Below are positions 15,348 through 23,852 of a DNA stretch of 64,000 nucleotides, piece by piece (positions within the stretch are counted from its first letter, which is position 1; each line of letters starts with the position of its first letter). The translations under genes and the position numbers were made by a program. The stretch is from Anaerolineae bacterium (lineage in GTDB: Bacteria > Chloroflexota > Anaerolineae > Aggregatilineales > Phototrophicaceae): positions 119,001 to 183,000 of the forward strand of contig JAFLCG010000013.1 of NCBI GenBank assembly GCA_017303635.1, written 5' to 3'. The notes beneath the pieces are model-generated. The model was not told the origin of the DNA, did not search any database, and worked only from the letters and a program-made list of their open reading frames with translations.

Positions 15348-16679
15348 ATGACGGATAAACAGACCATTCTAACCACTGTTGAAGCGCAAGGTGTGCGTTT
15401 CATCGACTTGTGGTTTACGGATATCACAGGCGTGGTCAAGAGTGTCACGATACCGGTTGCGGGTTTAGAGGATGTTCTGGACAACGGCTCGGGCTTCGAT
15501 GGTTCGGCTGTTGAGGGCTTCGCCCGCGTTGCCGAGAGTGATATGGTGCTGGTGCCGGATCTGAATACCTTTGCGCTATTACCTTGGAGCCGTGACGAGT
15601 CCACCTGCAGCGCTCGGTTAATTTGCAGCGTCCATATGGTGAATGGTGAGCCCTTTATTGGGGATCCGCGCAACGTGCTTAAGCGGGCAATCCGCCACGC
15701 AGAAGAATTGGGCTTTCGCTACCAAATTGGTTCAGAGCTGGAGTTTTTCCTGTTCCGGGCAAGCCCGAATAGCAGCTTGTGGCCGCTGAACCCCAGTGAT
15801 GGGGGCAGTTACTTTGATCTAACTCCGCCTGCGTCACGTGGAGTGTTGCGCGATATGGCGGCGAGTCTGGCTGATCTGGGCGTGCCGGTCGATTCCCTAC
15901 ATCATGAAATTGGAGCAGGGCAACATGAGATTGACCTGGATTATGCTGATGCGCTCACGGCTGCTGACCGCGTCCTGACGACTCGGGTGGCGCTTAAAGA
16001 GATGGCGAGCCGGGGCGGATTTCACTGTACTTTTATGCCCCGTCCGGATGCCCGCCTACCTGGTTCGGGTATGCATACTCATCAGAGCCTACACGCGCTC
16101 GATAATGACGAGAATGCGTTTGTTGATACGAACGATACCTATGGGCTTTCCCAGATTGGGAAGTATTTTCTGGCCGGGCAACTCGCCCATGCTCGTGCGA
16201 TGTGTGCTGTACTTGCGCCACTGGTCAATTCATATAAGCGACTGGGCACCAGTTTTGAAGCGCCAGTCGCCGTGACCTGGGCACATGTCAACCGTCGGGC
16301 GCTGATACGGGTGCCGCACATCATTGCTGGCAAAGAGAAACACACACGCTTGGAACTGCGCTGCCCAGATCCCTCGGCTAATCCTTACTTGGCTGCGGCG
16401 GTGATGTTGATGGCTGGTCTGGACGGTATTCGACAGCGTATGGCTCTACCTGAGCCACAGGAAGAGGGGCTGGTCACACGAGGTCGCACGCGCGGTCTGG
16501 AGGTGCTGCCAGGTTCATTAGGCGATGCGTTGGATGCACTGGGTCAGGACGAAGTTATCTTAAGTGCGATGGGGCCATTTATTAGTGATCGGTACATCGC
16601 TGCCAAACAACAAGAGTATGAAGATTACGGGCGATTTGTCACCCAATGGGAACTGGAGCGTTACCTCAACCAGTATTGA
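15348..16679 (+). CDS. glnA: Glutamine synthetase, type I
   Basis: This enzyme assimilates ammonia by making glutamine from glutamate and ATP. It is 443 aa, the length of the GSI-alpha subgroup of Bacillus and many thermophiles, and shorter than the adenylylated GSI-beta type. Motifs seen are GFDGSAVEGFA, SELEFFLF, AGQHEIDLDY, the FMPRPDARLPGSGMH ammonia/glutamate region, and HTRLELRCPDPSANPYL. No adenylylation-site Tyr motif is seen in the C-terminal region. ATG 15348 is preceded by AAGGGA. Its last 14 bases overlap the end of the convergent aspartate kinase gene. Confidence 0.95.
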   Translation: MTDKQTILTTVEAQGVRFIDLWFTDITGVVKSVTIPVAGLEDVLDNGSGFDGSAVEGFARVAESDMVLVPDLNTFALLPWSRDESTCSARLICSVHMVNGEPFIGDPRNVLKRAIRHAEELGFRYQIGSELEFFLFRASPNSSLWPLNPSDGGSYFDLTPPASRGVLRDMAASLADLGVPVDSLHHEIGAGQHEIDLDYADALTAADRVLTTRVALKEMASRGGFHCTFMPRPDARLPGSGMHTHQSLHALDNDENAFVDTNDTYGLSQIGKYFLAGQLAHARAMCAVLAPLVNSYKRLGTSFEAPVAVTWAHVNRRALIRVPHIIAGKEKHTRLELRCPDPSANPYLAAAVMLMAGLDGIRQRMALPEPQEEGLVTRGRTRGLEVLPGSLGDALDALGQDEVILSAMGPFISDRYIAAKQQEYEDYGRFVTQWELERYLNQY

Positions 16680-18069
16680 GAATAAGCTGGTGGATGGCCT
16701 CCTGTACTGCCTCAGCATCGACAGTTGCGACGATTATGGAGAGACTAGCAGCAGATGGCCCCTGGACTAAACCTAATAGTGGGAAGTTTTCCAGCGCTTT
16801 CAGGACGTCTGGCCAACGATTGATCGGTGCGCCGATGACTGTGATGATACTGACAGATGTGATCAGCCATTGTGGATTGCCCGGTTGATGGAGTTGCATT
16901 TCTACGGCGGAACGGGCGCTAAAGATGGCTTCTGACCCGGCGGCTGTGGAGATAGGAAAGCAGATGAAACTACTGTTGGAGGATTGGGCAGCAATCAGGG
17001 CATCTGCCGGGGCGTGGATCGCTCCCTGCAGGGCTTTGTCAACGCGCTGAATCAGTTCAGCCATCGATCCATGATGATCCGCACTGAGCGATAACCCTGG
17101 AATCATAGTGACAGCCTTGATGGAGTTTGTTGCCGCGGGCGGTACCACTTCACCATCGATCCGGGTGCCCGCCTGCCGAGGGCTGTAGATGTTCTTAACA
17201 CGGAAGGGGATGGCGGCTTCCCGAAGTGGCTCAACCATGCGCGGATGCAATATGCGCGCTCCGAAGTACGCTAACTCGGCAACTTCATCATACGACAAGT
17301 GCGGAATGACCCGTGCATTGTCCATTATGAAGGGATCGGTGGTCATGATTCCATCGACTGCTGACCAAATCCAGACTTCGTCGGCTTCCGCGCAAACGCC
17401 TAGTATGGAGGCTGTCAGATCACTTCCACCACGCCCCAAAGTAGTTGGTTTTCCGGTAGGCGTGGCACCGATAAAACCGGTCACCACCGGGACAATGCCA
17501 CGTTCCAGCATGGGCAAAAGATGACTGGCGACTAATTCCCGCGTCTGGTGCAGGTCAGGCGTGGCATTGGTGAATTTATCATCAGTGACAATCAAGCTGG
17601 TTGCATCAACGGCGACACTCCGTACCTGATTCTGCCGCAATAGGGCTGCCATAATGCGAGCCGATAGGCGTTCACCCGTACCGATGGTCTGATCAATGAT
17701 GGCAAGGTCGGGTTTGGCTTCCGGCGATTGCGCCAGGGCTTGGAGCAAGTCTAGTAATTCGAATAGGAGCCGGTCAATATCAGCTTGCAGCGCGCTTCGT
17801 TCAGTGGTTCCTAAATGCAGGGCTTCCACCAACGAAAAATGCCGCTGGCGCAGTGTGGCTATGGTACGACGATAGCTCCGCTGATTTCCTGTACTGGCAT
17901 CCCGTGCAGCCTCGAGCAGCTTGTCGGTTACGCCATCCAGGGCAGAGGCGACCAGAACGAGACGTTCCCGATTTTCGCGCTCGGTCATGACAATTCCGAG
18001 GACCTGATTCAGGCCGCCGGTTGTACCGATGGACGTGCCACCAAATTTCATGATGAGGGTCTTGGACAC
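16666..18069 (-). CDS. lysC: Aspartate kinase
   Basis: This enzyme phosphorylates aspartate in the first step to Lys, Thr and Met. The GTG at 18069 is the likely start (AAGGA eight bases before) and gives 467 aa. A longer frame to ATG 18099 lacks a ribosome site. The kinase core shows KFGGTSIG near the start, GRGGSDLTAS, and SYDEVAELAYFGARILHP. The C-terminal ~160 residues contain the tandem ACT regulatory region (GLSLSADHHGSMAELIQRV, then a second repeat), so feedback control by lysine or threonine is likely. Its 3' end overlaps glnA tail to tail. Confidence 0.93.
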   Translation of the reverse strand: MSKTLIMKFGGTSIGTTGGLNQVLGIVMTERENRERLVLVASALDGVTDKLLEAARDASTGNQRSYRRTIATLRQRHFSLVEALHLGTTERSALQADIDRLLFELLDLLQALAQSPEAKPDLAIIDQTIGTGERLSARIMAALLRQNQVRSVAVDATSLIVTDDKFTNATPDLHQTRELVASHLLPMLERGIVPVVTGFIGATPTGKPTTLGRGGSDLTASILGVCAEADEVWIWSAVDGIMTTDPFIMDNARVIPHLSYDEVAELAYFGARILHPRMVEPLREAAIPFRVKNIYSPRQAGTRIDGEVVPPAATNSIKAVTMIPGLSLSADHHGSMAELIQRVDKALQGAIHAPADALIAAQSSNSSFICFPISTAAGSEAIFSARSAVEMQLHQPGNPQWLITSVSIITVIGAPINRWPDVLKALENFPLLGLVQGPSAASLSIIVATVDAEAVQEAIHQLILNTG

Positions 18070-18111
18070 ACGCTCATCCTTTGAACAGCGACTCCGCATT
18101 GGGTGCTGGTG

Positions 18112-18140
18112 TTGTTTTCAGGTAAGATAGCCTCTATGAT
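18112..18140 (+). promoter_or_regulatory. Candidate sigma-70-type promoter for the PSP1 gene
   Basis: TTGTTT (18112-18117) and TATGAT (18135-18140) are separated by 17 bases. The site lies between the divergent lysC start and the PSP1 gene. Transcription from here would begin near 18147, which supports ATG 18190 over the earlier in-frame ATG 18136. Confidence 0.55.
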
Positions 18141-18189
18141 AACACAGGTAGTACAGTGTTTAGACGTAAAAGAAGGTTATGGTTTAGGT

Positions 18190-19137
18190 ATGAATGATCT
18201 GGTGCTTGAACATCAGCGCACAGTCGCTGGTGTGCGCTTTAACAAGGTCGGCAAGCTGTATCACTTCGATTATAGCGAGTTCCCGACATTGGTTTCCGGG
18301 GATTACGTTATTGTTGATACAGCGCGTGGGCGGCAGATGGGACAGGTTATCAGTTTCATGTTGACTGATGATCCTGACAAGGAGTACAAGCCAATTCTGC
18401 GACCGGCTACGCCACGTGATCTGGTGCTGAAGCAGCACTGGGAATCCCAGCAGGATGAAGCACAGGACAAGTGCATCCAGCAGGTGAAAGCGATGGGCGG
18501 ATTCCGTGACGTGAAGTTCATCGCGGCTCACTACAACTATGATGGTAGCATACTCACGTTTCTGTATTCGTCTGAAGACAGGGTGAACACGAGCAAGCTC
18601 CAGGCCGAACTGAGCCGACAGTTCCCCCCGACGACACTGGTGGAATTTCGGCAAATCGGCCCGCGCGATGTCGCTAAACTGTTGGGCGGCTACGGTGCTT
18701 GTGGCGAAAAACGCTGCTGTTCGACCTTTCTGACTGATTTTAGCCCGATCTCGATCAAGATGGCGAAGGCACAGGGGATTTCGCTCAATCCACAGGAAAT
18801 TACGGGCATGTGCGGTCGGTTGCGCTGCTGCTTAGTCTACGAATATGAGCAGTATGTGGAGGCGCGTCGTCAACTACCCAAGCGGAATAAACGCATTGGT
18901 ACCCCCCACGGCGAAGGTAAAGTGATAGATGTCCATCCGTTGCAGGATGCGGTCACGGTATTGGTGGAGGATACTCGGCATCTGGTCTTGCGTGACGATT
19001 TGATCCCTCTGGAGCAGTTAGAAGCGCTTAAAAAGAAAGCTGGCCAGCCCTGCGACAAGCATGGTGACGGTCCATGTGATTGTGGTGCTAAGCCGGGGAA
19101 GGCTGCGGCTGATAGTGAGGCGGCTGACGGCGAATAG
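18190..19137 (+). CDS. ricT: PSP1-domain protein, RicT/YaaT-like
   Basis: In Bacillus, RicT (YaaT) works with RicA and RicF in an Fe-S-containing complex that affects RNA maturation and phosphorelay. This protein is 315 aa from ATG 18190. Family landmarks are VAGVRFNKVGKLYHFD at the start, the PSP1 core, and a Cys-rich signature of two groups, GACGEKRCCSTF and GMCGRLRCCLVYE, which bind the cluster. The C-terminal 30 residues are charged and carry two extra Cys motifs (PCDKHGDGPCDCG), which could bind metal. It is a monocistronic gene ended by a strong hairpin. Confidence 0.88.
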   Translation: MNDLVLEHQRTVAGVRFNKVGKLYHFDYSEFPTLVSGDYVIVDTARGRQMGQVISFMLTDDPDKEYKPILRPATPRDLVLKQHWESQQDEAQDKCIQQVKAMGGFRDVKFIAAHYNYDGSILTFLYSSEDRVNTSKLQAELSRQFPPTTLVEFRQIGPRDVAKLLGGYGACGEKRCCSTFLTDFSPISIKMAKAQGISLNPQEITGMCGRLRCCLVYEYEQYVEARRQLPKRNKRIGTPHGEGKVIDVHPLQDAVTVLVEDTRHLVLRDDLIPLEQLEALKKKAGQPCDKHGDGPCDCGAKPGKAAADSEAADGE

Positions 19138-19160
19138 TCGTAGTCGCATCTGTAAGCAGT

Positions 19161-19206
19161 ACGAAAAGGACTTGTAACGGCACGTACCGTACAAGTCCTT
19201 TTTCGT
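19161..19206. terminator. Bidirectional terminator
   Basis: A long hairpin pairs ACGAAAAGGACTTGTA with TACAAGTCCTTTTTCGT around a short loop. It has T-runs on both strands. It separates the convergent PSP1 gene and cytochrome c gene. Confidence 0.9.
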
Positions 19207-19226
19207 TGGCATAGCGTGTAGACTGG

Positions 19227-19727
19227 TTAGTGGGCATCCGCGGTGAGCAAGTAGGCAATGATGTCCCCCAATTGCTTTTCGCTCAGGCGGGTGGCGTAAT
19301 CTGCAGGCATACTTGGTAGGTAATCGGCGATGACAAAGTTACTTGGCTGGGTGATGGACTCATAGAGATAGGCGGCAGCGGTCAAGGGTGGGCGACGATC
19401 ACCGGCGCGGGCTGCAATTCCTTGCCAGTTCGGGGCAATTTTGACGTTACCAGCTAGGCGATGACAGGCAATACATCCAAATTCTTCCACCCAGCGTGCG
19501 CCACTGGCTGCGTCGGCGTCGGCTAGCAGGCGCGTCACTTCGGATAGATAGCTATCACTGGTCAGACCGTCCGCAACTGGTGTCACCTCACGCAGCGCGA
19601 CCTCGGCTCCTGTGGCATCCATGAACTCGTAGAGGAAGAAACCAGTGATAGCTAAGAAAAGGACTCCGACAATGATCAGCGGCCAGCGTCCAGGGCCTTT
19701 TGCACCGGAAGGAGTTGGAGTGGTCAT
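19227..19727 (-). CDS. Membrane-anchored class I cytochrome c
   Basis: This is a 166 aa electron carrier exposed on the outer face of the membrane. A transmembrane segment spans about 15-33 after a Pro-rich start, acting as an uncleaved anchor. The heme c site is Cys85-Ile-Ala-Cys88-His89 and the likely axial Met is in YLPSMPADYATRLS near residue 140. That is typical of oxidase-associated cytochromes (SenC/CtaC-like c domains). It is one base after ctaB, so it is part of the ctaA-ctaB-cytochrome unit. It likely delivers electrons to an aa3-type oxidase whose subunits are not in the window. Confidence 0.9.
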   Translation of the reverse strand: MTTPTPSGAKGPGRWPLIIVGVLFLAITGFFLYEFMDATGAEVALREVTPVADGLTSDSYLSEVTRLLADADAASGARWVEEFGCIACHRLAGNVKIAPNWQGIAARAGDRRPPLTAAAYLYESITQPSNFVIADYLPSMPADYATRLSEKQLGDIIAYLLTADAH

Positions 19728-19728
19728 G

Positions 19729-20637
19729 CTAAAGCAGTAGGCGATCCAGAATCATCGCCATGAACAGGAAAGCCAGGTAGGCAGTTGAATACTTATAGGT
19801 GTTGCGGGCTTCAGCTCCATCGGCCACCCGAATGAGTACAAGCGAGCGGTAGATCAAGCCGAGACCGAGCAGTAGAGCGCTGACCGTATACAGGGGGCCC
19901 AGCGTTTGAAAAGGCAGCGGGAGCAGAGTGATGAGCAGTAATTGAATAGAGTAGAGCAGAATTTGCTGACGCGTGGTGGATTCGCCTTTAGCGACAGGCA
20001 TCATCGGCACGTTGGCAAGGGTATAGTCTTTATTGACCAGCAGCGCTAGTGCCCAACTGTGCGGTGGAGTCCAGTAGAATACGATGGCAAACAGAATGAA
20101 AGCGCTGTAGCTCAAGGTGCCGGTGACGGCGGCCCATCCTACCAGGACGGGTACAGCCCCAGCGCCACCACCGATCAGGATGTTTACGACCGTGTTGCGC
20201 TTGAGAATCAGCGTGTAGAGGATTACGTAGTATAGGCCGCCAAACAGGGCTAGACCGGCCGCCAGCCAATTCACCCAGACGCCGAGGATCAGAACCGACC
20301 AGGCCAGCAGGGCCGAACCATAGATCAGCGCGTTGATGGGCTGTATACGCCCCGATGGTATTGGACGGCGGGCGGTGCGGGCCATGAGTGCATCCATATC
20401 CCGGTCGATGAACTGGTTGATCGAACTGGCACCGGCTGCTGCAAACGCGCCACCGATCAAGGTTGGGATGAGGAGTGAGAGGGTTGGAATGCCATCCGCA
20501 GCGATAATCATGGCAGTCAGGGTAGTGAACAAGAGCAGCGTGACGATACGCAGCTTGGCGAGCTCAAGATAGGACTTGAATATCGCCTTTGGATTCAGGC
20601 TGCTGGATTCCAGTTGGAGTTGGGTTAGTGTTGCCAT
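19729..20637 (-). CDS. ctaB: Protoheme IX farnesyltransferase (heme O synthase)
   Basis: This integral membrane prenyltransferase of the UbiA family attaches farnesyl to heme B to give heme O for terminal oxidases. It is 302 aa with about nine hydrophobic segments. The prenyl-diphosphate/Mg site is NQFIDRDMDALMARTARRP (Asp-rich motif) and RPIPSGRI follows. The second Asp region lies near YVILYTLILKR. The start overlaps the ctaA end by 13 bases. Confidence 0.95.
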   Translation of the reverse strand: MATLTQLQLESSSLNPKAIFKSYLELAKLRIVTLLLFTTLTAMIIAADGIPTLSLLIPTLIGGAFAAAGASSINQFIDRDMDALMARTARRPIPSGRIQPINALIYGSALLAWSVLILGVWVNWLAAGLALFGGLYYVILYTLILKRNTVVNILIGGGAGAVPVLVGWAAVTGTLSYSAFILFAIVFYWTPPHSWALALLVNKDYTLANVPMMPVAKGESTTRQQILLYSIQLLLITLLPLPFQTLGPLYTVSALLLGLGLIYRSLVLIRVADGAEARNTYKYSTAYLAFLFMAMILDRLLL

Positions 20638-21581
20638 GCTGCCTTCATCGATTCTATTTCCTGCGGTTGACGGGTATTACGCCATTCCATAATGCTCATT
20701 ACGACCAATAGTCCCCAGGTGGCGGCAGCCATGCCAACATGGGCTGCACCCCAGATTGGGGCCGCTGCGCTGAGGACAAATAAGGCACCGACGCCCGCCT
20801 GGGCCAGATAGCAAATCAAGGCCACAGCGCTGAGCCATTGAAGGCGAGGACTTTGGCGGTGACGGAAGGCCTGCCAGACAACTAGGATCAGGGCGACGCC
20901 CAAACCGAGTACTGAAGCGCGGTGGAACATATGAATGAGGGCTGAGCGCCCCTGATCGGTCGGAATGATTTGTCCATTGCAAAGGGGCCAATCCGTGCAG
21001 GCTAGGGTCGAACCGCTGCCACGCACCAACGCCCCAGTCAGAATGATAACTAGCGAGAGCGCTGCCGTAATGTAAATCAGGGTTGTGACTTGATCAGGTT
21101 GATAGTGGCTTTCTGGCTTGTAGACAGAGAGGACACCGGCCAGGAGTAGTGCTGCAAAGAGCAGCATCGCCGTACCCAGATGCAAAGTGACAAAGGTCGG
21201 TGGCAGATCCAGAACTACGACGATGGCACCGAGTCCCGATTGAATGGCGAATAAGATGGCCGCTGTAATGGTCGCTGTCAGGACGGCACGATTACGAGTG
21301 CGATAGGCCCGGATGGCGAGAACTAGAGTGCCAATTCCAAAGAGGCCAATGAGCACGGCGAAGAGACGGTGCAGCCACTCAATCCAGGCTGTGATGTTAT
21401 CCAGTGGCGGAATGATCGAACCGTGGCAGAGAGGCCACTGATTTCCGCACCCTAGACCCGAGTCGGTTACCCGGACGACCGCGCCAAAGACGATCAATCC
21501 AAGAGTCAGCAGGGCTGTTAACAAGGCAATGCGCGGAAACCAGACAATACGATCAGCAGGAGAGGATGATGAGGATCTCAT
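20625..21581 (-). CDS. ctaA: Heme A synthase (COX15/CtaA family)
   Basis: This membrane enzyme oxidises the C8 methyl of heme O to a formyl group. It is 318 aa with about eight transmembrane helices. Conserved heme-ligand histidines appear in the helices (CHGSI..., EWLHRLFAV, LHLGTAML, MFHRASVLG, AHVGMAA). Paired Cys motifs (GLGCGNQWPLCHG and LACTDWPLCNG) occur in the two extracellular loops, as in the Bacillus type. It is the first gene of a heme A/cytochrome assembly operon running ctaA-ctaB-cytochrome c. Confidence 0.95.
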   Translation of the reverse strand: MRSSSSSPADRIVWFPRIALLTALLTLGLIVFGAVVRVTDSGLGCGNQWPLCHGSIIPPLDNITAWIEWLHRLFAVLIGLFGIGTLVLAIRAYRTRNRAVLTATITAAILFAIQSGLGAIVVVLDLPPTFVTLHLGTAMLLFAALLLAGVLSVYKPESHYQPDQVTTLIYITAALSLVIILTGALVRGSGSTLACTDWPLCNGQIIPTDQGRSALIHMFHRASVLGLGVALILVVWQAFRHRQSPRLQWLSAVALICYLAQAGVGALFVLSAAAPIWGAAHVGMAAATWGLLVVMSIMEWRNTRQPQEIESMKAAWQH

Positions 21582-21695
21582 AGAGGAATTACCTGCATAA
21601 CACTAAAACGGCATTCCAGAAATAGGCATTTCTTATTGAAACGCCCCCCGAGACCGAATCCAGTCTATCCCGGGGAAGCGCCTATCTTGCGTGCT

Positions 21696-22049
21696 TTATT
21701 CAGCTTTGGCTGGTTTATTGTCGTTCGTCGGGGTAATCGCAGAACTCGAACTTGCGGCAGCGGTCTTCTTGGAAACCTTCACCTGCCAATCGAGGAACCA
21801 CATGAGCGCGGTGATACCAATCGCCATGGGAATGATTCCAGGGGGGAGCGGGCTAAAGAGGATAAACATGATGACCAGGAACAACTGCTCGGCCTTCCAC
21901 GGAGTCATCTCTAATGCCGAAGCATCCGGATTATCAGTCTGACGGAGCACTGGTAGCTGAAAGCCGCCTTGCGCTGCCAGTTGAGAGGTCAGGCCGCCGC
22001 CGACGATCATGATGGCGATCAACACCAACAGAATAATCAATTTATTCAC
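21696..22049 (-). CDS. Small membrane protein of unknown function
   Basis: This is a 117 aa protein starting at GTG 22049 with AGGGGAAAG upstream. Two hydrophobic segments are visible (about 3-22 and 56-82) and the C-terminal tail is Ser/Ala/Lys-rich. No motif is recognised. It lies upstream of ctaA on the same strand with a 114-bp gap, so it may belong to the same respiratory unit, but this is only positional. Confidence 0.65.
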   Translation of the reverse strand: MNKLIILLVLIAIMIVGGGLTSQLAAQGGFQLPVLRQTDNPDASALEMTPWKAEQLFLVIMFILFSPLPPGIIPMAIGITALMWFLDWQVKVSKKTAAASSSSAITPTNDNKPAKAE

Positions 22050-22130
22050 GGTTTACTTTCCCCTGCTGCTTTGGTTTCTGAAGTCGTGCGATTGTACCTG
22101 TTGGCACAATCGCCTGCAAGCCGCGTCCAG

Positions 22131-23003
22131 TCAGGATTTATCTGCGGTATGGTCGTTATAGCTCAGGCGGGTGTTTTCTTGGGCACGATCGTCCACCACA
22201 TCAGAAGCTTCGCTAGGATAGCTGCTGGCATGATCAACATAGTCATCGGTACTTTCTCCAGCCAACCGTACACCTTCAGCCAATCTGGGATTATGGGTTT
22301 CGTGCCTGGGTTCTGAACGCAGGGGCAACGCTACGTAGAAAGTTGTACCTTCTCCTGCTTTGCTCTCAAACCAAATTCGTCCGCTATGGCGCTCGACTAT
22401 GGCTCTTGTGATCGCCAAGCCCAAACCAGACCCTTCGATTTTCAGTGCGATGCCATCCCGTGCGCGGAAATAGCGCTCGAAGATGCGATCCTGGTCATGG
22501 TGGTGGATACCAATGCCCGTATCTTTGACGGTAACGACCGCTTCATCTATGTTCCTGTGAACCTGAACAAAAACCTGGCCCCCATCCCGATTGTATTTGA
22601 TGGCATTTCCGACCAGATTATCGATTACCTGATAAATGCGGCGGCGATCCAACATGATCACTGGCACGGTGCGTTCAATCTGCATTTGGATGGCAATGCG
22701 GCGTCCGGTAGCGACTTCGCGCAGAGGCTCAATGGCTTCTTCGATCAGCTCGATAAGCGCAACAGGGGTTAAGTCCAGCGCGACATTGGCATCTACCCAG
22801 GAAATATCCAGAATTTTGCCAACCAGGACTTCCATTCGCTGGAGATTAGTCAGGGCACGAGCCGCATAGTAAGTTTGGTTCTCATTCAGTGGTCCCAGTT
22901 GTTGCATCAACTGGAGCGCATTGCGGACTGCATTGATTGGAGTTTTCAAATCATGGGCGACTACACTTAGCCACTCAACGCCGTCCTGGTCGGAGATACT
23001 CAT
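22131..23003 (-). CDS. Soluble sensor histidine kinase, catalytic core only
   Basis: This is a 290 aa protein with no transmembrane or sensor domain. The H-box starts at once (VVAHDLKTPINAVRN, phosphorylated His17), followed by the dimerisation helices and an HATPase domain: N-box DNLVGNAIKYN, G1 VKDTGIGIH, F-box RIFERYF, G2 GSGLGLAI. The last ~55 residues are polar and low in complexity. Because input domains are missing, it must be regulated by a partner. The following gene starts 15 bases upstream of it on the same strand (a BtuF-like protein ends at 23019). No response regulator is adjacent. Confidence 0.88.
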   Translation of the reverse strand: MSISDQDGVEWLSVVAHDLKTPINAVRNALQLMQQLGPLNENQTYYAARALTNLQRMEVLVGKILDISWVDANVALDLTPVALIELIEEAIEPLREVATGRRIAIQMQIERTVPVIMLDRRRIYQVIDNLVGNAIKYNRDGGQVFVQVHRNIDEAVVTVKDTGIGIHHHDQDRIFERYFRARDGIALKIEGSGLGLAITRAIVERHSGRIWFESKAGEGTTFYVALPLRSEPRHETHNPRLAEGVRLAGESTDDYVDHASSYPSEASDVVDDRAQENTRLSYNDHTADKS

Positions 23004-23018
23004 ACCGTCTGTTTCCCA

Positions 23019-23831
23019 TCATGGACACAATAATCCAGGTAAGATGTTTAGTGCATGGGCCATACGAGTCCCAACCCAGAACAGCAAGGTGCCATCAATT
23101 GGTATAACTCGATTGTAGCGTACAGCCGGGACATCTAAATGCATGAATTGTTCAACGTCATCTGTTTTTAATGAAGATGTACCGATCGGTAGCAAAATCA
23201 TATCAGGTTGGGATGCATCCAAATCCTCCCACGACAACGATTCTTTAGGTGCTGCCACCATACTGACTGCCCCACAAATTCGCAATACATCCTGAGCGTA
23301 GGAACCCGCCTGAATGGTTTTCAGAGGGGTGAGCGTGAGTGGGACAAAAACCCGACAGGGATTTTGTTCTAGTTTGATCTCACTCATTCGCCAAACCCAA
23401 TCCATTGTTTGTTCGACCAGTCGGATGCGCGGCACCATGCTGGTCTCATCAAAGGTATGCATTAGATTCCAGAGTAGATTGAAACCATCAGCCATGCTCT
23501 GGGGCGCTGTTACCCAGGTTTTCACACCTGCTGCTTTGAGGGCGACAAGGTCTTCAGGTCGGTTGAGGTTGGAGTCGGCAATGACGAGGCTAGGGCGAAG
23601 CTCTGTTATGCGATTGATCTGCGGTTTGTCAGGTGGGCCAATCCGGGGAAGCTGGGCAACCCCTTCAGGCGGATAGATACAAGCATCCGTGATGGCAATC
23701 AAACGGTTGCCCAAATTAAGATCGAACAGGGATTCAGTTATACCGGGCACCAATGAGACAACTCGCTCAGGCGGTCGGCTCACTGGTGTTTCCATACGAT
23801 ACGCATAAGTCGACGGGACTGGATCAGTCAT
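23019..23831 (-). CDS. Helical-backbone metal-receptor protein (BtuF/cobalamin-binding-like)
   Basis: This is a 270 aa protein of the BtuF/FepB substrate-binding fold: RVVSLVPGITESLFDLNLG at about 25-43, LPRIGPPDKPQINRITEL, then LVIADSNLNRPEDLVALKAAG. Normally such proteins are exported and bind cobalamin or iron chelates for an ABC importer. Here no signal peptide or lipobox is visible and no permease or ATPase gene is near, so its location and ligand are uncertain. ATG 23831 is chosen over an in-frame TTG at 23843. It lies 21 bases downstream of the purA stop. Confidence 0.8.
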   Translation of the reverse strand: MTDPVPSTYAYRMETPVSRPPERVVSLVPGITESLFDLNLGNRLIAITDACIYPPEGVAQLPRIGPPDKPQINRITELRPSLVIADSNLNRPEDLVALKAAGVKTWVTAPQSMADGFNLLWNLMHTFDETSMVPRIRLVEQTMDWVWRMSEIKLEQNPCRVFVPLTLTPLKTIQAGSYAQDVLRICGAVSMVAAPKESLSWEDLDASQPDMILLPIGTSSLKTDDVEQFMHLDVPAVRYNRVIPIDGTLLFWVGTRMAHALNILPGLLCP

Positions 23832-23852
23832 AGGTAATCTCAACCGGCCTGT

